Shown here in pieces: positions 32,104-44,100 of a stretch of 64,000 nt of DNA. This DNA is from Bagarius yarrelli. Lineage: Eukaryota; Chordata; Actinopteri; Siluriformes; Sisoridae. The notes beneath the pieces were generated by a model. The model searched no databases and was not told the DNA's origin. It saw nothing but the letters and a program-made list of their open reading frames with translations. The DNA is taken from the NCBI GenBank assembly GCA_005784505.1, contig VCAZ01000050.1, positions 1,426,001 to 1,490,000 on the forward strand, in the 5' to 3' direction. Positions within the stretch are counted from its first letter, which is position 1. The number at the start of each line of letters is the position of its first letter. Both the position numbers and the translations under genes were made by a program.

Positions 32104-35100
32104 ATGGACTTGGACTTGGACTTGGGGGCTGCAGACAGCAGCACACGCCGAAAGATGGAGTCTAGTAGCGAGGCGGTGGAGATCATCCCGCTGGAGATGT
32201 ACGATTCAGCGAGGGCCAAGATAGCAGCTAACCTGCGCTGGCTGTTCGCTAAAGCCTGTGGAATTGGTAATGTGTTTGTTTACCTTTTATATGACACATG
32301 CAGGGTGAAATGTAAAGAAAGCCACTCAGCTACACCATTGAACTGGATTTGTTTTTAGTGAATGCTGATGTGTTCATCTATTTCCATATCTTCAGTGCAC
32401 AATAACATACCCAGAGCGATCAGATCACTTTCTATAGCTCTATTTACAATGGGTTAGTTGTGTATTCTAAGTGGATTTATGTATATATTACATGTGCATC
32501 ACTCAGATTTTAGTCAATTCAATTAAATTTTTTTTGTATAGCGCTTTTAACAATAGACTTTACACAGAAGGCAGTGACAGGGAAAAGTGTAGGTTTGTCC
32601 CTATTGAGCAAACCAGAGACGACTGTGGCAAGGAAAAACTCCCTAAAATGAAGTAGGAAGAAGAAACCTTGAGAGGAACCCGACTTAACAGGGAACCCAT
32701 CCTCATCTGGGTGACACAGGATGTTATTGTTCTAATTATGACACATTGTAATGATCAAGTGTAATGTAAATTGTAGCCTTGGGCCAGTGGAGCAGAATGA
32801 GTCCCAGTCCATCCTCGAAGCTCCTTGAAATCGAGGAAAGGGGCAGGAACCTGATCACTGGTCCCTCAGGATCCTTGCAAGGTTGGCATCCCCCCTGAAG
32901 GTCCACCAGTAATGTCTTGAAACCTCGGGATGGGTATAAATATGGGATGTTATTATAATCTGAAAATTTTGGACATGTTGTATTGCAGGGGTCACTCTGG
33001 TCTTTTAGACAACAATCATTAGCACATAAGCACATGGTTTTTTTTTTTCATACACAATGTATCCTCTGTGTCTTTAAATTAATAGCAACAAAGTTATACT
33101 TTATGATACTGAGCACCTTTTTCAATAATAAAAGCAATGTAGGATATTCAGCCGGGTGGACAGTTATTTAGTTGGACGTTATATGAAGCGAAACTGTTTT
33201 GAAATTCAAAATTCAAGCAAATTCAGCCGCTCCCTTTAGTGTTCCCTCCAAAAACACACCTCTTGACACGCATTCAAAAAAGTAAAAGAATACTGGCTGT
33301 ATGCCACAAAGATCAGCATTTGAATGGTAATTGGCTTGCAGTATCATGAATGCGTCACATAATCTGTTGCAGATCATGCATTTATGTGGTATAAAAGGAC
33401 ACATTGAAATATCTTAAGGCAGGGGTCACCACATTCGGTCATAGAGGGCAGGGTTACTCCTGCAGAGTTTAGCGCCAACCCTATTTAAACACACCTTGCC
33501 AAGTATACTTATCAAGACTTTGTTTAGTTGGTCAAGGTACGTTTGATTTGGGTTAGAATTAAACTCTGCAGGCCCTCCAGTTTTTGTCCAGGCTTTTGTC
33601 AAAAACGGATGCATTAGATCAATCAAAAAAGGAGCACTAAATTAAATTAAACACAGCTGCCATACAAGTTTTAGAAAAGATATCAAGTTCCAACTCCACT
33701 ATAAACAACATGCAACCTATAATTCATAATCGAGATCGATGAGCGGTTATAACAAAAGCGGAAATAATCAGTAGTCAGTATCAATAATTGATGTGTTTAA
33801 GGTAAGTTGTAGCGCAGTGGTTATGGTGTTGGACTGCTTATTGGAAGATCAGGGTTCGATTGCCAGCACCACCATTGCTGGACCCCTGGGCAAGGCCCAT
33901 AACCCCCAATTTCTCAGTTGTTATAAGAGATAAATGTAAGTCGCTCTGAATAAGGACATCTGCCAAATGCTGCAAATGTGGCGTGTATGGAAAATGTGTG
34001 TCAATGATCAGTGTGGGTACATCATGTATGTTACAGACACACCAATTTCTGTAATTTATAGAAATGGCTTATCTCATGTGACATAAGTACCACAGGCACC
34101 CTATGAAAATGTTGCCTAACCCTCATTTATCCAGAAGTATTTTTCCAACAAAATAGTTCACTAATCGTAAGGCACAATTGTGTGTTTTCTTTCTGATATA
34201 TGGCGCACACACAGCTAATTTATGTCAATGTTGGAGATCAATCTGGGTCAGCACACACATCATTCCAACTGTGCAGAAATATCCACTGATTGATCTGTCG
34301 GGTCTGCATCGTAAAAATTGGAAATGTTGCCTAACCCTCATTTATCCGGAAATATATATTCCCAACAAAATAGTAAACTTAATGTAAGGCACAATTGTGT
34401 GTGTTTTCTTTCTGATATATGGCGCACACACAGCTAATTCATGTCAATGCGTGTGATGTTCGACTGTGAAGTGCAGAAGTGTCCACTGATTGATCAGTCG
34501 GGTCTTGCAGTGTTCATACTGTCTGCACTGCTAGCAAAATGTGACTCTTAATACATACTACTTTTTTCTGTTGACCTTTTGACATACCAAGGGTTTATTT
34601 TCTAGGGGGTGTATAAGAAACTTTTAGTTAATTAAATTGGCCTTTAAAAAAAAATATATATATAGCTGGAAGCTGGAAAATGCCATGTAATGAAAAAGCA
34701 GCAGATAATATGTGCTTATAATGTATTAGTATTAGTTTGACTAAAAATACTTGTTAAATTGATTTCAGTGCCAAATTAAACTTCAGATAAAAATTTGTCA
34801 TCCATTTGTTGTGTCTGAAAAACTCTTTTTTTTGCGCATCTTTATAATCCCTGGCATTTTTTTTATATCTGCATTAGCTTAAATGTGTCTAGTGTGCGAA
34901 AACAGTTGGCGTTCAGTGTGTGCAGGGAAATGATTTATGCTTTTGGCATTTGCAGGTAGCGTAATTGTGTGTTTAATCAGAGCATGAGGAAGGTGTGTCG
35001 CCTCATTCTTCCTCTTTCCTTGTAACAATCCAACAACAGGTCACAAAATGTATTATCTTTTTTGTATGATCATTGAACATAGTTTCACTACACTAACTTT

Positions 35101-38100
35101 TCTTTTTGATAACTAGGAACACTGTTGCACAAAATATATTTTTAGTGCTTTCCTTGGAACAGGTTAGCACAGTTTAGTTTTACACTGGCTGCAAAACACT
35201 CAGACAAAAATGTCCCTACTGTTGAATTTCTTGTTTTTTTTTGTTGTTTTTTTTAAATTAGTGGATTTTCTTGTAAGGACAGCCTGTTTATCCTGTAAGG
35301 CAAAATGTTTTACCTCATTTTTGTATAGGGTTGTAATTTGGATCCCACTCCAGCACTATGGTCAGGTTTTGAGCATTCAATGTGTCTTTGTTTATCTTAA
35401 AGGAGTGTGTACGATGATAATGTTATACAGTATATCAAACTTTGCCTGGGGAATGCGTCAAGTTTGAATATATTTAATAAAATAATAAAGGTATCTAAGC
35501 AACCATGTGGTTAGGACAATAAATATATATATGCATTTTTTTATATGGGAATGTGTTTTATATGGATTTTGTGTGGAGAAGTGGTAGCGCAGTGGTTACG
35601 TTATTGGACCACTAATTGGGTAATCAGGGTTTGATTCACCACCAAGTTGCCCCTGTTGGGCCCCCGAGCAAGGCCCTTAACCCCCTATTTCTTAGTTGTA
35701 AAGTCATAAATGTAAGTCGCTCTGGATAAGGGACGTCTGACATGCTTTAAATGTGCAGAACTGTATTGTCTTTCCAATATGTGTTGCACCTGTGCCATGC
35801 TGTGAGATTTTTTTTGTCTTCTCTTATGCCCTTTCCATAGTAACTTTATAAGGGGTTTCCCCTCTTAATGATCTATTATCATAATCTATAAATGCTGGAA
35901 ATGTTGCATTGGACACCTCTTGACTTGCACTCAAAGAAGTGGAAGAATGTATGCCACAAAGATCAGCATTTTCCCTCTTAACTTCGTGATAATTAACCTA
36001 CAGTATCCTAAGATGCTTAAAAAAAACAAACCACATTTTCGTCTGGTACTGTGTGTCATCCAGCAGAACAGTAGCACTATATAATGCTTGTGCTGCTGTT
36101 TGTAGGAAAAGGGAACAGGGCACTATTAATCATAATGCGGATCTAGCCTCTCTCTCTTTTGTTCAATGTTTCCGCTTCATATTTACATCCAACATCCAGC
36201 TCGTACAGTTCTTTAATAATAAACCGGTAGCTTTTAAATTTGGAACTGTTCAACTAAAAAAAAAATTTAGATCCTGTTTTATTAATTCTTCTGTCTGTAG
36301 TACTGTCTGTAAACAAAAACCATTTTTATTTTATAGCCATATCTGATCCACTCATTTAACTAACTTTTGTTGAAATTTGAATTTGGGTCAGTTCAGCATG
36401 TCCTTTTACCCTAACAGGTTTGGACCTATTGTTCTCAGTGAAGGAAGATTGTAATGCCACTGCAAGATAAAGAACCAAATAAAAGTGTGATAGTCAGTTG
36501 TCCTCAAAGATTTGGCCACATGTTTTAGATGTTTGTTGGAACATTTTTTTGGATAATGAGTGTGGTCCTGCTAAATGTGCTTTAATGAAATCAGGGTTTT
36601 TTAAAGGTTACTCGTTTAATGTTTGACACCCTCTTTAATCCCTATTTTAATTGTTTTTATTTATTTCCTTTTTTTTTAGATCACATACCAGACGACATGC
36701 GGGACCCTTTTTATACTGACCAGTACGAGCAGGAGCACATCAAACCTCCTGTGATCAGGCTGCTGTTATCATCTGAACTCTATTGTCGTGTGCTTAGCCT
36801 CATTCTCAAAGGGGACCAGGCGGCCTCGCTTCAGTCCCACCAGTCCGTCATCCAGGCTCTATCTCGCAAAGGAATCCACGTCATGGAGGGCGACGGCACA
36901 CCTGTCTCGGAGGGCGACCTCCTTTGTCAGCCAATCAAGATGGTGAATATTGATTTTTACCTGCATTGTCCAAGAGTCATTCTTTAGCTGATGGAATTGG
37001 TATAAATATGATGGAGTTTGCAAAAAGTGTCCATTTGAAATGCATTAGAGGGTCTCTAGACAGTTGGAAAGCTTGCAGTGATGGTTAGAATCCATAATAA
37101 ATCATGGTGTACCAAAAGGAAGGAAATACGGCTTTGCATGATCAGTGTGTGTGCTTCAGTGTGCGGAAGTTTTCCTGTAGTAACATGCTTTTATCTGCAC
37201 GTCAACAAAGAAAGCAGGATAAACCGTTCTGTTCTGTGCTGTCTATCTGTTCCTAACTTCTCTTTCAGTGAAAACATTAAAGCCGAAACTTTCACCTAAA
37301 GTTTAGAAAAGGAGTGGATTATATTGACTTTTGTCTGTCATTGTGATTTGCAGTGATTTAGATGTTGTTAGTGTTGGTGTTTTAGCACGCAGTCGTATCC
37401 CTGTGGATGCAAATGTTTTTGATGGCGCCCACACCCTGTGCAAGGCTTTGTGTAGCGTAATCCACATGAACCTGTTTGACGAAGCCTGATTTTTGTAAGG
37501 CACGAGTGTGTATAACTGAGTTAATATTTGCTTTGTGTTAATCTGTCACAACCTGTATCGATTGCATCAGCACTTTCAGCACCAAACTTAAAGCAACTCA
37601 AACAAAGTAAAGTGAATATATATGTATTTTCTAACGTCTGCCTTTCGTAAGCTTGCAAATGGCAGACAATAAAAAAAAGGAGGTAAAAAACCTACATGTC
37701 TGGATAATACTGTCAGTAATCAACACATAATTAGTAGTAATTTTTTAAAGCTTACTTTTTATTTTTGGAAAGATAATGAACAGTTATTAAGTAAGGTGTA
37801 GTTTTTTACACTTTAGAGATGTAAAACACAGCATTTCCATTCTTTTTACATAGACCTAATGTAACTTTTGGTAAGAAAATTAATAGAGGGTTATTAAAAA
37901 TGAAAAAAAAAAGTACAGATTTTGTTACAAATAAATTACTGAAGCCTGGAGGCAGCCTAGCTCAGTTTTCTTACAGCGTGGTAGCAAACCAGTTTTTGGT
38001 GATAAGCATGCAAAAAATTACAAATGTTCTGAAACCTATATTTATTAGCTTTATTCTATAATAAATCCAACCCTTATAACACAGACACATATTCACTCAC

Positions 38101-41100
38101 ATCTAATTGCCCAACAATTACAGAACAATAACTATCACACACACACTCAAGTAAAAAATTATAATAAACGGGGAGGGGGGGGGTCTAGACTATTAAATAC
38201 CATATGTTAAATCCTCTGCTTAGTTTAAATGCTTTTACAGCTTATTATAATAGATTTCCAATAGAATTTATATTTTTTAAGGGGAATCAGATTTTCTCTA
38301 GCTCCAGATGGACCATTACATCATACTAAAAGACCGACAAAGTAAAATATTTTGTTCAGTACTCTTTTTGCTGTCTACTTTTGCATCTTTGATTTTTACT
38401 CAGGCTCGGTATTTATGTAAGTCATGTGATATTTTATGTCGGATATTTGACCATATATAGACTACAGAAGTTTAGTAAGATTTATTATTAGCTTTCGAAA
38501 TGTGAAGAGAGCTGGACGAAAAGCTAGACAGGTTGCCATGACAACCCTGCTGTAAACAAGCACAGCATCGTTTTCTGTGCAGTAAAATTTAAGTACTGGG
38601 TTATGATGTCATTTAAAAAAAATAATGGATCTCTACACTAAGACTGAAAAAGTAGGAATTATACAGTATTGAATATTGATACAGAAGTATTTTCTTATTG
38701 TAGTGTAAAGTACTCTGTTGTAATAGATATTCTGTTGATCTTCAGTCATTTTATATATCAACACAATGGAAAAAAGGAACTGTTTATACACAAAAAAAAC
38801 ACTCACTTTGGCACAAAACACCAACCAATAAAGTCATCTGTCTATCATCTACATATACAGAAATTGAAGTACAATGTATGCACATTGCCTTGCACATTGT
38901 TACTTCGCATCCTGTTTTTGGTCCGGTTAGATATATCAGTTAAACTGCTAAAAAATTGGTCTCGGTCCGCTTGTTTGGTGTGCACTAGAATTTGATGTCT
39001 GCGTTCACATCTACTCAAAGTTTTTATGACCACACCCTTAAGCTAACACAAGACTTTAACCTTTTGCTAAATCGGAAATTAATATGGTGGTTTGATTTGA
39101 ACACACAAAAATGCTCACAAAAACACAATCATTAATGCTTCATATTTCCAGCAAGATTGTTATTGCCTCTTCTTGGTGGACTAAAGCTACAAGGCCTTCA
39201 TAGCTGCCTATTCGGACACCTCTAACGTTTACTTGCATAAAATCTTTGGTGATTTGTTCAGTGATACATTTCTAGTTCTGACTAGTTTCCTTAACATGGC
39301 ATTGCATATCCTCTAAACCGTCTGTGGCCTTTTGGAAACATGATGTCATTATGAACACCTGCCAGTAGATAACAGAGTAGTGGCCTGGCTTGGTTCAGGG
39401 CCTATTTCTCTGTGTGTAAATATAGAATGTGAGCTTAGTTTGTGGCTTTTATTTGCCCAACAGGTTTTAACCTAATTTTTAACATGACTGTTGGTTTGTT
39501 TTCTGTGTGGTAGAGTTCACACATGCCTATGATTGATGCCCTGATGATGGCCTACACAGTGGAGATGATCAGCATTGAGAAAGTGGTGACCTGTGTGAAG
39601 CGCTTTTCTACATTCAGCGCCTCTAAAGAGCTTCCCTTCGACCTGCAGGATGCCATGATCTTCTGGATTAACAAGGTAATGAAACTGCTGTGTGTTGCAG
39701 TTTAAGATATTGTCTAATAACACGGTAACGCTATTGTGGATGGCATAAAGGAGCTGACCTGCTTTTTACCTGATATATTTTGATACCATGAAAGTCAGAT
39801 TTTTTTTGCAATATTAGATCCTTTTAAACTATTTAAGTGTCAAAGCAATAATTGTTTTATACAAAATGATTATTACTAATAATAATTGCAAAAGTTTGTT
39901 ACTTCTTTTACACATGCCTAAAAGTGAGACAATATTCAAAGTGCTTTAGTTAAGATTAAATTTCTCTATTTAAAATATTGGAACATAAAAATTTTTAACT
40001 TACCTTCTTAAATGTATTAAAACACACTCGGCAGAAAGGATAAACAATAATTTACACAATCCAGCACTGGTGGGGTGACATTATGTTCCAGTGATAATGA
40101 GCGGGTTGTTCTAAAACTGCTGTGTAAGTTGCATTTAATGTAATAATGAGTGACACAGGTGTGGTGGATTGTCTAGTAAAGCATTTTTTTCCCCTTACGA
40201 TGTTTATGGTGTTAAAATATTCTGTATCAAACACTTAAAGGTAAACTTAAAAATGAGGGAGATCTTTGAGAAGGAATACAAAGTGAAGCAACATCTTCTG
40301 GAGTCTCCCAGTCATCAGAAGGTATTTTTTCTTTTTTTCTGTTTCTTTACTTTCCTAATTTTTGTGACTTCATAATGATGGTATTACAGTTTATTTGGAT
40401 CGCTTTCATTGGACTGTAACAGAGTGATGCACCGTCTGTAATACACTACTGTACTTCCTATTTCTCTCTCTCTCTTTCTCTATCTCGCTCTTGTTCACAC
40501 TCTCTCTGCTAGTGGTGTCAGTTCTGTTTTCTTTTCTCTGATTGTACCTTTCTGTGTTGCCCCCCCTTCTCCCATCTCTCTTTTTCTAACCTCCCCTCCC
40601 GCTACTTGGATAGTCTCCCTCAAAGTGGTATTGGAAGCTAGTACCTGTAAGTTTGCTGCCACTGCAATCATTTTCACCACTGCACGCATTAGTGTGTGTT
40701 GACCATTAAGGCTTTGCAGTGAATTACAGTAGGAAATGCCAATGACTTGTACCACATTCTCTTCAATAATCACCCAAAATATTAGCCCAAATGCGTTGCC
40801 TTGATGTGTGTGTGTTTAAATGTGTTAATATAGGAATTATTGTATGTGTAAGTGAATCTTAATATAATCTTAGTATAATATCTAATTCCTTTGTCCTTCG
40901 TTGTTTGGCTAAGTTTATTTTACCTTTCTTTATCATTTCTTTGATCCTTATATAAAAATTTCAGGTTGTTAAGTTTGTGTGACTGTCTGATTATATTGGT
41001 GAAATAAATAACACAGCTATTTATAATTTCTTTAATCTTAGTACGTAGGGGAGAAGTTTAAACCTGAGATCGTGCAAAGGGTCAGTTAAGTTTTGGGCAG

Positions 41101-44100
41101 ATTAGCATTTTTTTGCCTGGCCAGTTACTAACATCATTGTTATTATCTTGTTGACCATCTGCTTTATTTTATTTATATTTTTTTTCCAGAAAATAATTGA
41201 TTATACGTTTGTTTTGTGACTTTATTTTTTAAAGTTGAATAGTAGTTGTTAACTTTCGAGCTTTACTCAACATTGCGGCGCCTCGCTTTGAGAATTTCCC
41301 AACCCTCACATTTCCTATTTTTTTCTTAATTATAGGTTAAAGCCAGTGGAACTGACTAGCAAATTGCAGCTGATATGCAAATTGTGATATGCAGACAGAG
41401 TATAAATGCCAGGGAGGTGACAATTGAATTAGAATCTTTCTCCTTAAGCATAATTTTCTTCAGACTGAAGTCGATGGCTTTGTTTTGCGTTTCCTGTGCC
41501 TGGCTAATTGAGCCATCAAACAGCCACAGGCACTGCATCCCACGCCTGGGAGTCGTTCATCCGGAGGCAGTGATCAAGACCACGCGCTGCCCACAGTGTA
41601 TTGACATAATGGTGCGCATGCTAAGAACTCGTTGTGATGCCTTTTTGGATACCTTTTGCCACCTCAGAAGGAAGGTTGGAAGGAACTTCCCTGGCAGCAA
41701 ACGACTAATCTGCGCCCCAGCGCGTCCACCTAGCCACCCAAGCTTTCTTCTCGCATAAGGATGGGGCCTGTGATTACACGTCCAGCCCTGGCCCAAACCT
41801 GCCTTTTGATAGAGACAGAGAGAGGTGTAGGAGAGAGAGAGAGAGAGGAGTACTCTCTTTCGGGTTGTGCCTAAACACCCAGAAAAGCCTTCTGCCTCCC
41901 AGTCAATTGAATATCTGGGAGTATGTTTTGATTAAGTAGAAATGTGAGCTTGCCTCTCTTCAGAGTGCAGAGTGAATATTTCTTTAACCCTGGGTCTTTC
42001 AAGAGTTGGCAGATCTGTTTCTTGAAAGCGTTTTAGAGGCTTCTGCATCAGCAGTATATTACATAGGGATTCTCAGCATGCAACCCCTTCAGCTCTGGCT
42101 GAGGCCTGTTATGATCACTCAAGGCTGCATGGACGTGCTGAGCCTCTGGCTCAGGATATGTTTGCAAAGGAGGTCCCTTGGGTCCCTTAATGGAGTCGTG
42201 GTAATGATGGATGCGTTAGCAACGGGCTGATTTCTGTGTGCCAGGGAGCTCCAGCCGCAGGACGCTGCAGAGCCAGTGGCACATAAACTAATTGGAGTTA
42301 GAAGCTGTGTTTTTAGCCCTAGCTGCTTTTCTGCTGAAGCTGTTACTCCTTGTTCAGTGAGCTTATAATGCTTGTATGTGTTTGTATGGTGAGCTTTATT
42401 ATGGCCACCTTACTGCTGGGTTATTTTATGAGTTTTATTCTTAGTATTGCCGCCCTGTTTAGCACAGCTTTTAATAGTTAAATGCTGTCTAGCTCTCTAG
42501 CTAAAAATAGTGGTTCCCCTACACCTTGGGACCAGTGTATCTGATCCTTTTGTGCCTCTTTTAAAGCAGGCTATTTTGGCTGTTTGCGCAGTGGGATTGG
42601 GCATCATTCCCATAGTGGATGTTCCACATTGTAGCATGAAGCTGGAAAGGGAACGACTCCAGTTACATGTGTAACTTTGGTTCCCTAAAAGGGGGAACGA
42701 GACATTGCAGTAATTTTCACGCTCGCTGCTGTGCGATTGGTAGCGGTCAGTTTCAGATTCTGATTTAAGTTTTTATACTTTCTCTAAGTATGACCTCGCT
42801 TATGCATAATTTGCATTTTTCAGTTTGCATAAAAGCAGCGATTAGCCCGTTAGTTGCACTGTTGTTGTTCTATAATCTTCAAAGGGACGGTGAAGGTGTG
42901 AAAATTCCCAAAGCAGATGCTTAGGGTTAGACAAATAACTGCAAACTTTATCGGTGGCACGATGGCTTAATGGTTAGCACTGTGGCCTCACAGCAAGGAG
43001 GCCCGGGTTCGATTCCCGGCCAGGGGGCTTTTGTGTGGAGTTTGCATGTTCTCCCCGTGCTTGTGTGGGTTTACTCCGGGTTCTCAGGTTTCCTCCATGT
43101 ATGTTAACATGTAGGTTGATTGGTGATTCTAAATTGCCCATAGGAGTGAGTGTGTGTATGTGTGGCCCTGTGATGGACTGGCGACCTGTCCAGGGTGTAC
43201 CCCTTCTGCCTTTCGCCCCTGCAGAGGCGGCTGGGATGGGCTTCAGCAGATCCCCCGAATTAGGGAATAAGCAGGTATAGAAAATGAATGAATGAATGAA
43301 CTTGTAAAGGAGGAAAAATATTGTATGCTCCAAAGAAACAATACGTTAATTAATAGAGTACAAATGCGACTCTGTTTATAAAAAACAAAATCTGTCTTGC
43401 GTTTTTCCATGCAAATGCAATTAGATAACACTGTAAAAAGATGATCTCATTTTAAATTTACTGTGAAAAATTCACAAACTTGTTTATAAATAAAGTGGAG
43501 CCATAACTTATAGCTAGGTCTTTTAATCTGTATGTTTGTCATTGCGCTTTTTCTCTCACTCTGCTTTGTGTGTGCTTCATCATAGAACTCACGCTAGTGC
43601 CATTGCACTATTGCACGCTAGAGGCTGTAATGTAATGGGACAATGCTTCTGAATCTTCTGTCTCTATACTGTATTGCTCACTTTCTCTGCTCTATGTTGT
43701 AGCTTTCACTGTGTGTGTAGCTGCTCTGTGTATATTAGACACCTGTTTGATTTAAGGATGACCGTTCCTTGTCTTGGCTAATAAATGTGCATTGTTTTTT
43801 AATTTAGTCTTTAATATATAAAATTAATGAAATGGTGCTTAACCCTAGTCCAGGATCTGTTTTCTGGGGAACGGACAACCTTAAGTCTTAAATTTAGCAA
43901 AGGGTGTTAATGTTTGTTTTATTTAAATCTATGCTTAGGTGGTGAATTCTGGTAAAATAATGTTTTTATTGGAGTATGTCTGTAACACAGTACTGTCTGA
44001 AAATATTGGAATGGAAAGGTCAATACATTTAGAAATTAAGATAAAAATAATTTCTGCTTTTGCTTAATGATATTTACATCTACATTAAATATCCTTGAAC

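Noticed and set aside
41375..41758. 127-codon frame in the camsap1 intron
   Set aside because: No domain, no flanking splice sites in a matching phase, and an overlapping minus-strand frame of similar length; treated as chance within a complex non-coding element.
42953..43022. Possible tRNA gene
   Set aside because: The A and B boxes are good, but the sequence continues into a known SINE body and ends in a (gaat)n tail, so it is a SINE head.
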